A DNA stretch of 64,000 nt from JAQBQB01 sp963757185 (GCA_963757185.1 CAVWQI010000009.1:620001-684000), one strand, 5' to 3'. Counted from the stretch's first letter, positions 15,696 through 25,006 are shown. Notes: generated by a model from the letters alone, not told the origin. Translations and numbers: made by a program.

Positions 15696-16976
15696 TCACG
15701 CTGAGGAGATGAGCTCGATCGCGGGCTCGTGAGCCGTCTGCGGGTGCGTCAGAGCCGTTACCGCAGCAGCGAATAGACCGCAGACGAACACGCCCGACCA
15801 CGTCGCCGTGCTGCCGAAACGATCGAGAGCTGCGGTCCCGGCCCACGGGCCGATGATGACGGACAGGCTGAACGTGCTCGAGTACGCGCCCATGTACTCG
15901 CCCATGCGCCCGCGCGGCGCGAGGTCGGCGAGATACGCGGTGCCGACCGGGAACGTGATCATCTCACCGAAAGTCCAGATCACTACGGTTGCCACGAGCG
16001 GACCGACCGCCTTCGCGATGCCCATCGCGCCGAATCCTATGCCCGTGAGCACCATGCCCAGGATCAGCGCGCGACGATGCGGCCAGTGCGACATCGCGAG
16101 GTTGAGCGGAACTTCCAGCGCGACGATCATCAGCGTGTTGACGACGAAGAGCGCGCCGAAGAACGACTCGCGGTAGTGCAGATCGCGCACGAGGTACACC
16201 GACATCGCGCCCTGGTGTTGCGTGAACACCAGCCCCACGAGAACCATGGCGAGAAGGAACGTCAGCGCCGTGCGGTCGCGCCAAACCCCCCGGTGGACCG
16301 GTGGACCGGCCGACCGGTGGACCGGCAAACCGCTCGAGTTCTCGTCTTCGGGATGCGACGCGTGCGCGACGAGGCGCACGTCTTCCGGGCGCAGCAACAG
16401 CGAAAGAACGCCGGCGGCGGCGAGCGACGTCAGACCGTCCACAACGAACAGCAGCGGGAATGACACCAGCGCGAGGAATCCGCCGACGGCGGGGCCGATG
16501 CTCATTCCGAGATTCACACCCAGCCGATTGAGCGCGATCGCCGCCTTGCGCTGCTCGGGAGCGGCGGCGCTGTTGAGTGCGGACATCGTCGCCGGCCGCG
16601 TCGCGTCGGCAATGAGCGCCCACACGAACACCAGCAGCACGACCACGCCGAACGAGTGGGCAAGCGGAATCACCATGAGGATCACGCCGGTCAGCGCGAG
16701 CGACGCGCGCATCACCGTGAACGGACCGAGCCGGTCGCAGAGCCTTCCGGCGATGGGTCCGGTGACGATTCCGCCGAGTCCGTACGCGCTCACGGCGAGC
16801 CCGGCGAGCGCGGCGGACGTGCCGATGTGTCTCGTCAGGTAGAGCACGAGAAACGGCAGCGCCATCATCCCCGCCCGATTGACGAGCGAGGTGGCGGCGA
16901 CGATCCACACCGTGCGCGGCAGACCGCGAAGGCCCGCCCACGGGTTCTTGACGGGGACCCGCATCGAGATGGGCAA
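15696..16976 (-). CDS. MFS transporter with an in-frame octamer insertion in its central loop
   Basis: 426 residues with twelve expected helices. Major-facilitator features: RAGMMALPFLVLYLTRH in helix 1, the loop 2-3 signature (GRLCDRLGP), and LNRLGVNLGMSIGPAVGG in helix 5. The group resembles sugar/drug efflux proteins of the MdtH/YdeE kind, so efflux is the likely direction; the substrate is unknown. The central cytoplasmic loop (~residues 210-235) contains GLPVHRSAGPPVHRG, the translation of four copies of the ccggtgga octamer that also forms an intergenic array at 6891. The length stays in frame and transport helices are untouched, so function is probably kept. ATG at 16964 is an alternative start. 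The gene is divergent from dinB. Confidence 0.88.
   Translation of the reverse strand: MPISMRVPVKNPWAGLRGLPRTVWIVAATSLVNRAGMMALPFLVLYLTRHIGTSAALAGLAVSAYGLGGIVTGPIAGRLCDRLGPFTVMRASLALTGVILMVIPLAHSFGVVVLLVFVWALIADATRPATMSALNSAAAPEQRKAAIALNRLGVNLGMSIGPAVGGFLALVSFPLLFVVDGLTSLAAAGVLSLLLRPEDVRLVAHASHPEDENSSGLPVHRSAGPPVHRGVWRDRTALTFLLAMVLVGLVFTQHQGAMSVYLVRDLHYRESFFGALFVVNTLMIVALEVPLNLAMSHWPHRRALILGMVLTGIGFGAMGIAKAVGPLVATVVIWTFGEMITFPVGTAYLADLAPRGRMGEYMGAYSSTFSLSVIIGPWAGTAALDRFGSTATWSGVFVCGLFAAAVTALTHPQTAHEPAIELISSA
16290..16325. repeat. Octamer repeat inside the MFS gene
   Basis: Units ccggtgga, ccggtgga, ccggccga and ccggtgga, then ccgg, match the array at 6891-6942. They lie within coding sequence for the central loop of the transporter and keep the frame. 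Confidence 0.85.
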
Positions 16977-17091
16977 GTGGCAATGTACCCAGCGCCGACT
17001 CGCCCGAGCAATTCCGGAACGGGTGGCGGGGCGACATTTTACGACGCGCCGACGATCTCGTCCCGCGACTCCCTCAACCCGAACACAATCG

Positions 17092-17643
17092 ATGACCGCC
17101 TACGGTCCGAAACAGCTGGCGAACTCCTTTAGAACGGTCCGCCAGAACACCATCCAGATCGCGAACGACATTCCCGAATCGAGCTACGACTTCGTGCCGG
17201 CGCCCGGCGCGCGATCGGTGAGTGAGCTCCTCCGCCACATCATCTTCGCGTCGAACTTCTACGAAGACATTCACGCGGTGCGGCGCATCACGACGCTGCA
17301 GGGCTACGACTTCGGCGCGATCGGGCGAGCAAACGCGGCCAAGGAACGGCCGCCGCTCGACAAAGCGCAGATCATCGCGGCCCTCGAGTCGGAAGGCGAA
17401 CGCGTGGCGACGTGGCTCGAATCAATGTCGCCGGAATTCCTTCACGAGACGTACACCGATCCGATGGGCCAGAATCCGAAGACCCGTCTCGAGAATCTGA
17501 TGTCGATCAAAGAGCACGAGATGCATCATCGCGGGCAGCTCATGCTCGTCGAGCGACTGATCGGCGTCGTGCCCCATCTGACGCGGCAGCGCGAAGAGCG
17601 GCAGCGCGCCCACGCGCGGGCGGCCGCCACGGCCACGGCCTGA
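17092..17643 (+). CDS. DinB family protein
   Basis: 183 residues from ATG 17092, the first start that gives the family opening (MTAYGPKQLANSFRTVRQNT). DinB/YfiT proteins are four-helix metal-binding proteins, often thiol-dependent transferases or stress-induced proteins. The metal-binding His positions are visible as LLRHIIFAS (first His) and KEHEMHHRGQLMLVERL (the HxxxH pair). The C-terminal ~25 residues are Arg/Ala-rich and not part of the fold. It is divergent from the MFS gene and 87 bases before ADOP 2. Confidence 0.85.
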   Translation: MTAYGPKQLANSFRTVRQNTIQIANDIPESSYDFVPAPGARSVSELLRHIIFASNFYEDIHAVRRITTLQGYDFGAIGRANAAKERPPLDKAQIIAALESEGERVATWLESMSPEFLHETYTDPMGQNPKTRLENLMSIKEHEMHHRGQLMLVERLIGVVPHLTRQREERQRAHARAAATATA

Positions 17644-17730
17644 CCGGCTCCCGAACGGGGTGGGCCTGCTGCGAGAAACCCCGCCGCGCCCGCCCCGTAG
17701 GAGGAGAGTCACCCCTCCGCGAGCCGTGTC

Positions 17731-20205
17731 ATGAAACCGTGGTCGCCGATCGCGTACGCCGTCCGCTCGCTTCGCCGCGCCCCCGGCTTCAGCGCCGCCG
17801 TCGTCGCAACACTGACGATCGGCATCGGATCCGCCGCCGCGATCTTCGCGGTCGTTGACGCCGTCCTGCTGCGGCCGCTGCCGTACGGACATCCCGAGCA
17901 GCTCGTCGGCGCCTGGCACGACCTCCCGCCGATCGGTCTGATGAAGGCAACACAGACGACGGGCACCTACTACACCTACAAGCGCCTCGCCCACACCATC
18001 ACCGGCATCGCCACCTACAACAGCAGTTCGGCGAACGTGTCCGATCCGGACGGCCGCGCGCAACCGGATCGTCTGCCCGTCGCGTGGGTGACGGCGAATC
18101 TCTTTCCGCTCCTCGAGGTCACGCCGCGTCTGGGACGCGCTTTCACCGAAGCCGAGGACGTGAAAGACGGCCCACAGGTCGCGATGATCAGCGACGCGCT
18201 CTGGCGGACGCGCTTCGGCGCCGACCCGAACATCGTGGGCAAGAAGATCGCGATCTTCGACCGGCCGACCGAGATCGTCGGCGTGATGCCGGCGAGCTTC
18301 ACGTTTCCGAACGCCGACACCAAGATCTGGGTGCCGCAGCGGCTCGACCCCAAAGATCCGTATCCGGGTGGCTTCAACCGCTCGGCGATAGCGCGGCTGA
18401 AGCCGGGCGTGTCGGTAGCTGAAGCCGAGCGAGACTTCGCCTCCGTGCTCCCGCGCGTCGTCGACATGTTCCCGACCGTGGCGCCGGGCGTGACGACTCA
18501 ACTCCTCATGGATCAGGCGAAGCCGCGTCCGCGCCTCTACCCGATGCGCGACGACATCGTCGGCGATGCGTCGAAGACGCTGTGGATGGTCGCCGCCGCC
18601 GCGTTGCTCGTCCTGCTCGTGACCTGCGCGAACGTCGCGAACCTTCTCCTCGTTCGCGCCGACGGCCGCCACCGCGAGCTCTCGGTTCGCGCCGCGCTCG
18701 GCGCGGGGCGCGCTCGCGTCGTTGCGCATTTTCTGACGGAGGCCGGTGTCCTCGCCGCCATCTCGGCCGCCCTCGGCCTCGTCGTCGCGACCTTCTCGCT
18801 GCGTGCGCTCGTCGCGGCAGGCCCAGGTCAGCTTCCCCGGTTGTCGGAAGTGGGAATGGACTGGTCGGTCGCGGCGTTCACGCTCGTCGTTACCACGGTT
18901 GTCGCCGTGGCGTGCAGCACGATTCCGGCGATTCGTTTTTTGCGCGGCGACGCGCTCTCCGGTCTGCGCGACGGCGGTCGCGGGGGGACGGCGGGAGCGT
19001 CGCGTCAGCGCGCGCGCGGCATTCTGGTCGCCGCGCAGATGGCCCTCGCGCTCGTCGCCCTCGTCGCTTCCGGTCTCTTATTGAGAAGCTTCGAACGTTT
19101 GCACGCGGTGCGGCCCGGCTTCAGCCCGAGTGGGGTGGCGACGGTGTGGGTCTCGCTTCCTGAGCTTCGATACAAGAACGACACCGCGGTCGTTCGTTTC
19201 TACGCCAACCTGGCCGAGCGCGCGAAGCATTTGCCGGGCGTGACGGCGTTCGGCGTTTCGTCACGGCTTCCACTGCAAAACGGCGACATGGATCTGGACC
19301 CGCTGCTCGTCGAGGGACAGTGGGATCCGTCCAAGAAGCTCGGCTCGCTCCAGCTCTACAGCATCGCCGACGCCGGCTACTTCGCGGCGATGGGCATGCA
19401 ACTCGTCGCGGGACGGATGTTCGAACGGATGGAGCAGCAGCGCGGCGACGAGTCGATCATCAGCACGGCGTCCGCGAAGTTGATGTTCGGCGACTCGACC
19501 GGAGCGTCGGCCCTCGGCAAGCGGTACCAGGTCCTTCCCAAAGGCGTGTATCACACGGTCATCGGCGTGGTGCGTTCGGCGCGCGACACGTCGCTCTTCG
19601 CTGCGCCGACGCCCGCCGTCTACATGCCCGAATCGGTCTCGCCCGACACGCTATACGGCCCCGGACGAAAGATGGCGCTCGTCGCGCGAACAACAGGCGA
19701 CGTCGCAGCGACGACGCGATCTCTGCAGCAGCTCACCCACGAGCTCGACCCGGCCCTCCCGACCTTCGCCGCGAGGTCGATGGAGACGACCGTCAGCGAA
19801 TCGCTCGCGCGACTCTCGTTCACGATGATGATGCTCGGCGTCGCCGCCGCCGTGACGCTGGCCCTCGGTGTCGTCGGACTGTACGGCGTGATCGCGTACA
19901 TCGTGACGCTGCGCACGCGCGAGCTCGGCGTACGCATCGCGCTGGGCGCGCAGCCCGGGTCGGTGGCGATGATGGTCGCGCGCCAGGGGCTCGCGCTCAG
20001 CGCGTTTGGGATCGTCGCCGGTGTCGCGCTGCTCACGGTGGTCGGGCGATTCGTGCGGTCGTTCCTCTTCGAGGTGGCGCCGATGGATCCACTTACCATC
20101 GGCGCCTCGACCTTGCTTCTCGCGTTGTTCGCGCTGCTCGCCAGCTGGATTCCGGCGCGCCGCGCGTCGATGGTCGATCCGACGGAAGCGTTGCGCTCGG
20201 ACTAA
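17731..20205 (+). CDS. ADOP-type MacB/FtsX permease 2 (no ATPase)
   Basis: 824 residues, ATG 17731. There is no prefix domain: the first helix begins at about residue 18 (VVATLTIGIGSAAAIFAVVDAVLL). The first periplasmic domain spans ~45-275 and the central helices carry VTCANVANLLLVRADGRHRELSVRAALGA (~285-310). The second-half opening RGILVAAQMALALVALV is at ~428, and the final block has LYGVIAYIVTLRTRELGVRIALGA and DPTEALRSD. The duplicated MacB-like layout and lack of an ATPase place it with the ADOP permeases. It lies 74 bases before the mechanosensitive channel gene on the same strand. No PadR gene is adjacent. Confidence 0.9.
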   Translation: MKPWSPIAYAVRSLRRAPGFSAAVVATLTIGIGSAAAIFAVVDAVLLRPLPYGHPEQLVGAWHDLPPIGLMKATQTTGTYYTYKRLAHTITGIATYNSSSANVSDPDGRAQPDRLPVAWVTANLFPLLEVTPRLGRAFTEAEDVKDGPQVAMISDALWRTRFGADPNIVGKKIAIFDRPTEIVGVMPASFTFPNADTKIWVPQRLDPKDPYPGGFNRSAIARLKPGVSVAEAERDFASVLPRVVDMFPTVAPGVTTQLLMDQAKPRPRLYPMRDDIVGDASKTLWMVAAAALLVLLVTCANVANLLLVRADGRHRELSVRAALGAGRARVVAHFLTEAGVLAAISAALGLVVATFSLRALVAAGPGQLPRLSEVGMDWSVAAFTLVVTTVVAVACSTIPAIRFLRGDALSGLRDGGRGGTAGASRQRARGILVAAQMALALVALVASGLLLRSFERLHAVRPGFSPSGVATVWVSLPELRYKNDTAVVRFYANLAERAKHLPGVTAFGVSSRLPLQNGDMDLDPLLVEGQWDPSKKLGSLQLYSIADAGYFAAMGMQLVAGRMFERMEQQRGDESIISTASAKLMFGDSTGASALGKRYQVLPKGVYHTVIGVVRSARDTSLFAAPTPAVYMPESVSPDTLYGPGRKMALVARTTGDVAATTRSLQQLTHELDPALPTFAARSMETTVSESLARLSFTMMMLGVAAAVTLALGVVGLYGVIAYIVTLRTRELGVRIALGAQPGSVAMMVARQGLALSAFGIVAGVALLTVVGRFVRSFLFEVAPMDPLTIGASTLLLALFALLASWIPARRASMVDPTEALRSD

Positions 20206-20248
20206 GAGCGGCGCCGGGGTTGGAGTCGCCTGCGCCCGCCCCGATATT

Positions 20249-20267
20249 CCAGAAGCCAAGCTTCTGG
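20249..20267 (+). other. Small hairpin in the leader of the MscS-type channel gene
   Basis: A perfect 7-bp stem (ccagaag / cttctgg) with a 5-base loop ends 12 bases before the ATG at 20280 and is followed by tcttt. It may be a weak terminator after ADOP 2 or a leader structure for the channel gene. Confidence 0.45.
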
Positions 20268-20279
20268 TCTTTCCCATCC

Positions 20280-22061
20280 ATGCGGTTCAGGCAGAACACT
20301 TTCCTCCTCGTCGTCGTCGCCGCGCTCGCCGCGGTGATGATCGGGATTTTCCGGACCAATCAAGGGCCAGCGGTGGAGGCCCGCGCCACTCGGCGCTCGC
20401 TCGGCGTCGATCAGAGCTCGCTCATCACGGCGGAGCAGCTCGTGCGCCTTCCGACGACGCCGGAGGAGCGTACGTTCGCCAACGACGCGCTGCGCCTCGC
20501 GGACCAGGAAATGGATCTGGCGTTTGCCCAGGCCGTGCGGCGAGCGTCGACTCTGCCGCCGGCAAAGTCCGCGGAGGTCTCGCAGCTCGGTGACCAGCTC
20601 CGGCAAGCGCTCGCCGCGGCCGCCGCGGATCAGGCGCAGGTCACCGAGTTCACGGCGGCTGTCGCCAAGGCTGCGCCGTCTGCCGTGCAGGGACTGACGG
20701 ATCGGCTCGAGCTGGCGAAAGCTCAGTTGGCGCTCGACCAGGACGAAGTCGATGACGCGCGCCAGGACTTGCAGCGCGCGGGCGGCGACCCTCAAGGGCG
20801 CATTCAGTCGATCGTCGCCGAACATGAAGCCGCCTCACGCGCATCGGATAGCACGCGCATCGTCATTACGCGCGCCCCGCCGGTGCACGGCATGCTCGGC
20901 GCCGCCGACGCGGTGTTCACTCTGCGCGACAAGGTCGGGCAGCTCGACGCGGCGAAGCACGCTGCCGATTCCCTCGCCACGGTGTTCAAGCAGCGGCACG
21001 ACAGCATCGAGGCGCGCGCCGCTCGCATGGTGGACAGCTCCAATGCACACCTGACGCACGATTCGTCGGCGGCGCTGCTCGCGCTCACGCGCAACCGCGC
21101 GGCAAGCGAAAAGAGGCGCGCGACGCTCGATCAGCGCATGGACAATCAGAACCGCCTTTCCGACACGTACGCGGGCTGGAGCACGGTCGTGTCGTCGCAG
21201 GCGCGCATGATGTTCAACCAGGTGCTGCGGGGCGCGGCGGCCATCCTCGCGATCATTCTGGTGGGGATGCTGCTTTCGCGTTGGTTCGAGCAGCTGGCGA
21301 GCGCGCGCGTCGCCGACCGTCGCCGGGCGCAGACGCTGTACATGATCGTCCGCGCGTCGCTTCAGGTCATCGGCGTGCTGCTGATTCTTCTCATCGTCTT
21401 CGGCCCCCCAAACGACGTCGGCACGGTCGTCGGCCTCGCCGCCGCCGGACTCTCCGTCGCCCTCAAGGACTTCATCGTCGGCTTCCTCGGATGGTTCGTG
21501 CTCATGGGGAAGAACGGCATCCGCGTCGGCGATCAAGTCGAGATCAACGGCGTGACCGGCGAGGTCGTCGAGATCGGCATGTTCTATACGGCGCTGCTCG
21601 AGACCGGCGCTTGGTCCGAGTCGCACCCGACCGGCCGGCGGGTCTCATTCACGAACAGCTTCGCCATCGAAGGACACTACTTCAACTTCTCGACGTCCGG
21701 CCGCTGGATGTGGGACGAAGTCCACATCCAGGTCGCGCAGGGCCGCGACCCGCACGCCATCGCCGCGGCCCTCGAGGCGCAGATCCAGGCCGCGACGGCC
21801 GAGAGCGCGCGCCTGGCCGAGGCGGAATGGAGCGCCGCGCGCCGGTCCCCGCATGCCTCGGCGATCGCGGCCGCACCGTCGATCAGCATTCGGCCGGCGT
21901 CGAGCGGTTTCGAGCTCGTCGCGCGTTACATCACGCAAGCCTCCGAGCGCGACGCGCTTCGCGCCCGTCTCTACCAGACCGCGATCGAGCTCCTCGGGGC
22001 GAAAGACCCGGGACCGAAATACGGCGCCGGCGTGCCGCAGACGGCCGCGCCGACGCGCTGA
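20280..22061 (+). CDS. MscS-type mechanosensitive ion channel with periplasmic coiled-coil region
   Basis: 593 residues. ATG 20280 opens an export signal/anchor (residues 1-24). Residues ~40-290 are Ala-, Gln- and Arg-rich with coiled-coil character and should be periplasmic. Membrane helices lie at about 314-333, 358-376 and 380-415; the last is the pore helix with VGLAAAGLSVALKDFIVGF, followed by the MscS beta domain KNGIRVGDQVEINGVTGEVVEIG. The cytoplasmic part runs to the end and has an Ala/Glu-rich helix. MscS channels open on membrane tension and relieve hypo-osmotic stress. The large periplasmic extension is like that of KefA/YbdG-type members. Confidence 0.88.
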   Translation: MRFRQNTFLLVVVAALAAVMIGIFRTNQGPAVEARATRRSLGVDQSSLITAEQLVRLPTTPEERTFANDALRLADQEMDLAFAQAVRRASTLPPAKSAEVSQLGDQLRQALAAAAADQAQVTEFTAAVAKAAPSAVQGLTDRLELAKAQLALDQDEVDDARQDLQRAGGDPQGRIQSIVAEHEAASRASDSTRIVITRAPPVHGMLGAADAVFTLRDKVGQLDAAKHAADSLATVFKQRHDSIEARAARMVDSSNAHLTHDSSAALLALTRNRAASEKRRATLDQRMDNQNRLSDTYAGWSTVVSSQARMMFNQVLRGAAAILAIILVGMLLSRWFEQLASARVADRRRAQTLYMIVRASLQVIGVLLILLIVFGPPNDVGTVVGLAAAGLSVALKDFIVGFLGWFVLMGKNGIRVGDQVEINGVTGEVVEIGMFYTALLETGAWSESHPTGRRVSFTNSFAIEGHYFNFSTSGRWMWDEVHIQVAQGRDPHAIAAALEAQIQAATAESARLAEAEWSAARRSPHASAIAAAPSISIRPASSGFELVARYITQASERDALRARLYQTAIELLGAKDPGPKYGAGVPQTAAPTR

Positions 22062-22133
22062 TCCACGGCAACCAGCGCCGCGATCGGCTAGGCCCCGCCG
22101 GCGTCAATCGCGCCTGTTCAGCACCGGTGTCAT

Positions 22134-22712
22134 ATGACGAGCGGGTCGACGGCACTCATCTCCAGCATGACAGCGATCGAGCCTCGGCCCGTGGCGGCGG
22201 AACGCTCCGCGTTGGAAAGCGACTTGGAGAGTCTGCACGCCGAGAGCTGGGGATGGGCCCTCTCGTGCTGCGCGCGCGATCGCGACTTGGCGGAGGATGT
22301 TCTCCAGACGGCCTACCTTCGCATCCTTTCGGGACGCGCGCGCTTTGGCGGCAAATCGAGCTTCAAGACCTGGGTGTTCGGCGTGATTCGTATGATCGCA
22401 CGATCGGAAAAACGAAAAGCATCGCTGTGGAGCAGCCGCCATCGACGAAGCGACGCAGCGCTCGACGTGCCGGACTCGGCGAGCCGCGCTGACGCGGACG
22501 TCGAAGACGCCGAGCGCGCCGAAGGTTTGGCCCGCGCGTTAGGTCGCTTGTCGGATCGCCAGCGCGAAGTCTTGCAGCTCGCGTTCTATCACGATCTCAC
22601 GATAGAGGACGCCGCGCGCGTCATGGAAGTGTCGGTAGGCTCGGCGCGAACGCACTACGACCGCGGCAAGAAGGCCCTCGCCCGGATACTCACATCGGAG
22701 GAGACTCGTTGA
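22134..22712 (+). CDS. ECF-type RNA polymerase sigma factor
   Basis: 192 residues from ATG 22134 (ATG 22167 is an alternative). Region 2 includes RDLAEDVLQTAYLRIL and FKTWVFGVIRMIARSEKR (~52-92). Region 4 is the helix-turn-helix at ~136-180 (LSDRQREVLQLAFYHDLTIEDAARVMEVS). The sequence lacks regions 1 and 3, as expected for ECF factors. The stop overlaps the next start in an ATGA arrangement, so the sigma factor and the one-TM protein are translated together. The following Spy-like gene makes this a compact signalling cassette. Confidence 0.92.
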   Translation: MTSGSTALISSMTAIEPRPVAAERSALESDLESLHAESWGWALSCCARDRDLAEDVLQTAYLRILSGRARFGGKSSFKTWVFGVIRMIARSEKRKASLWSSRHRRSDAALDVPDSASRADADVEDAERAEGLARALGRLSDRQREVLQLAFYHDLTIEDAARVMEVSVGSARTHYDRGKKALARILTSEETR

Positions 22713-23068
22713 TGCACGCCGACGATGAGCTTCGCGCCCGGTTCCGCGATCTTCGACGCATGGACGCCGCCGGCGCGCCCGAGTTTCCGACGGTCGTCGA
22801 TCAAGCCGAGGCCGGACGCGCGAAGGCAACGCCGTACCGATGGCCTTTGGTGTGGCTCACCGCCGCGGCCGCCGTAGTCGTCGGTCTTTTCGCGACGCAG
22901 CGATTCCGCGCGACCAGCGACGCGGCCGCGCAATCGATCACGACGTGGCAGTCACCGACCAACAGTCTTGTTCCCGCGAACGGGCGAGCCGTGCTGTCAC
23001 CGTCCCCGCTTCTCTCTTCCGTTCTCGACGGCGCGACATCGTCAACGATTTGGCGCAAAGGAGATTGA
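22712..23068 (+). CDS. Single-pass membrane protein, probable anti-sigma factor
   Basis: 118 residues. ATG 22712 overlaps the sigma-factor stop by one base. Residues 1-40 are cytoplasmic and charged (DDELRARFRDLRRMDAAG), residues ~45-63 are one transmembrane helix (PLVWLTAAAAVVVGLFA), and the rest would be periplasmic. No HxxxCxxC zinc motif is present, so it is not a zinc-type anti-sigma protein. Position, coupling and topology make an anti-sigma role the best inference, but homology is not evident from the sequence alone. Confidence 0.75.
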   Translation: MHADDELRARFRDLRRMDAAGAPEFPTVVDQAEAGRAKATPYRWPLVWLTAAAAVVVGLFATQRFRATSDAAAQSITTWQSPTNSLVPANGRAVLSPSPLLSSVLDGATSSTIWRKGD

Positions 23069-23070
23069 GC

Positions 23071-23664
23071 ATGCGCACGACTTTCATCGCATTCGCGTTC
23101 GTACTCGCGTCTGGTGCGGCGCTGGCGCAGCAGCCGGTTCCAGCTCGACCCGGGACGGGGCAGCCTACGGTCGGGGTCTGTCCGATCATCGTGGTCGACG
23201 GCGTGATCGTGTCGACGTCGCCTAGCGATTGCGTGCCCGTACCGTCACCCGCCGCGCGCGGGACGCCGCCGGATTGGACGTCACCTCCTCCTCCCGCCGC
23301 CGACCCGCTCGCGCGCTTTCTCTATCCGCCCGAGTTGGTGATGGGACATCAGGAAGCGATCGGGCTGACCGACAAGCAGCGGTCGGCGATTCAGGCCGCT
23401 GTGAAGGACGCACAAGCAAAGGTCATCGACGTTCAGTTCAAGATGAGCGCGGAGGTGGAGAAGCTGCAGCATCTCCTTCAGATCTTCACCCCCGACGAGC
23501 CAACGATACTTGACGAGGTCGGTCGCGTGCTGACGCTAGAGCGCGACATGAAGCTCGCTCAAATGACGCTCATGATCCGCATCAAGAGCGAGCTGACCGA
23601 GCGCCAACAGGGGTTGCTCGATCGGCTGCGCGGCGGCCAGCCTCTCAAACCCGCGAAGGAGTGA
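23071..23664 (+). CDS. Spy/CpxP-like periplasmic protein
   Basis: 197 residues with a strong ribosome-binding site (AAAGGAG) before ATG 23071 and a signal peptide ending GAALAQ (residue ~19). Residues 25-80 are Pro-rich. Residues ~95-190 are helical with LTDKQRSAIQAAVKDAQ, resembling the LTxxQ motif of Spy/CpxP/CnrX proteins, and a second LTERQQGLLDRL near the end. Relatives are periplasmic chaperones or metal sensors. As third gene of the sigma cassette it may sense an envelope signal and act through the one-TM protein. Confidence 0.8.
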   Translation: MRTTFIAFAFVLASGAALAQQPVPARPGTGQPTVGVCPIIVVDGVIVSTSPSDCVPVPSPAARGTPPDWTSPPPPAADPLARFLYPPELVMGHQEAIGLTDKQRSAIQAAVKDAQAKVIDVQFKMSAEVEKLQHLLQIFTPDEPTILDEVGRVLTLERDMKLAQMTLMIRIKSELTERQQGLLDRLRGGQPLKPAKE

Positions 23665-23692
23665 GCTTCGCGGGGCGCAAGTGGGCGAGGCG

Positions 23693-24013
23693 CTAGTGCG
23701 GCGTGATGACCGACGACGGCAGCGCGGACGGCAACGAGGACGGCCGCGGAGCGTCGTGACGGTCGGCGAGGATGCGCGCGGTGAACCGCTGCGCCTCGGA
23801 GATTCGCTCGACCTCGATGGCGAGTGAATCCAGCGCGTCCATCACGCGTGAATTCGGGTCCTTCATTTCGCCGCGCAGCTGCTGGGTGAGCATCATGCGA
23901 TCGAGCATCGTCTCGGCTCGCTGAGCGCGCTTGAGCGCCATGATCCACAGCGTTCCCAGCAGGACGGAAATTGGCCCGCACGCCAGGCCGAGCATGAGGA
24001 CAACGTGGCGCAT
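23693..24013 (-). CDS. Small membrane-anchored coiled-coil protein, unknown
   Basis: 106 residues from ATG 24013, preceded on its strand by GGAGAG. Residues ~5-27 are one transmembrane helix (LMLGLACGPISVLLGTLWI) and ~28-88 form a charged amphipathic helix (RAQRAETMLDRMML; LAIEVERISEAQRF), with a Pro/Ser tail. No family is recognised. It faces the sigma cassette and ends 28 bases from the Spy-like stop. Confidence 0.7.
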   Translation of the reverse strand: MRHVVLMLGLACGPISVLLGTLWIMALKRAQRAETMLDRMMLTQQLRGEMKDPNSRVMDALDSLAIEVERISEAQRFTARILADRHDAPRPSSLPSALPSSVITPH

Positions 24014-24157
24014 CGCCGATCTCTCCGTTGGAGTCGTGGCCCAGCCGAGTCGCTGACGCCTCTACGAAAGCCCCGGACCGGCGGTTTCGCCAGCGCTTTG
24101 GGGGGCCGGCTTCCAGGCGCCTTCCGTCCTTCGGGGTCGCCGCTCATACTAGCCCCC

Positions 24158-24988
24158 ATGGACTATAGAACGATTCAGGTCACGCCCTGCTCGCCGGTCA
24201 TCGGCGCCGAGATTCGCGGCGTGGACCTCAGACAGCCGCTGTCCGACGACCAGTGGAGCGAGGTGCGCGACGCCTTTCACCGCTACTCGGTCATCTTCTT
24301 CCGCGACCAGCAAGCGATGACGCCCGAGCAGCACGTCGTCTTCGGCAAACGCTTCGGCCCGTTGCACATCCACCCCGCCGCGCCGCATCTCGATGGGCAT
24401 CCCGCGGTGTTCGTCATCCATGCGCACAAAGACTCGAAGATCGCCAACGGCGAGTTCTGGCATTCGGACGTCTCGTGCGACACGGAGCCTCCGCTGGGCT
24501 CGATTCTCCAGATCCATCTGCTCCCGCCGTCCGGCGGCGACACGCTCTTCGCGAGCATGTACGCGGCGTACGATGACCTCTCGCCACGAATGAAGCAGTA
24601 TCTCGAGGGTCTCAACGCGGTGCACGAGTCCGAACACATCTACCGCGGCCGCTATTCCGACCGCGGCGTCAGCGACGCCGGTAAGGTCTACCCGACCGCG
24701 ATCCACCCGATCATCCGCACCCACGTCGACACGGGAAAGAAATCGCTGTTCGTGAACCGGACCTTCACGACGCGCATCGAGGGGCTGCCGGAAGACGAGA
24801 GCAAGGCCGTTCTACAATTCTTGTTCAACCACGCCGAGAGTCCGTGGTACCAGACGCGCTTCAGTTGGCGCGCGAACGACGTCGCGATGTGGGACAATCG
24901 GTGCACGCAGCATATGGCGATTTGGGATTATTGGCCGAACGAGCGAAAAGGAAATCGGGTGACGGTAAAAGGAGAACGACCGGCCTGA
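24158..24988 (+). CDS. TauD/TfdA family Fe(II)/2-oxoglutarate dioxygenase
   Basis: 276 residues from ATG 24158. The iron-binding triad is present: His102 and Asp104 (FWHSDVS) and a distal His at ~252 (NRCTQHMAI). A basic residue for 2-oxoglutarate lies in NERKGNRVTV (~Arg267). The opening VTPCSPVIGAEIRGVDL is characteristic. These enzymes hydroxylate taurine, alkyl sulfates, phenoxyacids or similar, releasing sulfite or another group. The substrate cannot be read from the sequence, and no sulfonate transporter is next to it. Length is normal. Confidence 0.9.
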   Translation: MDYRTIQVTPCSPVIGAEIRGVDLRQPLSDDQWSEVRDAFHRYSVIFFRDQQAMTPEQHVVFGKRFGPLHIHPAAPHLDGHPAVFVIHAHKDSKIANGEFWHSDVSCDTEPPLGSILQIHLLPPSGGDTLFASMYAAYDDLSPRMKQYLEGLNAVHESEHIYRGRYSDRGVSDAGKVYPTAIHPIIRTHVDTGKKSLFVNRTFTTRIEGLPEDESKAVLQFLFNHAESPWYQTRFSWRANDVAMWDNRCTQHMAIWDYWPNERKGNRVTVKGERPA

Positions 24989-25006
24989 ACGGCTGCAGGG
25001 GCGAAG

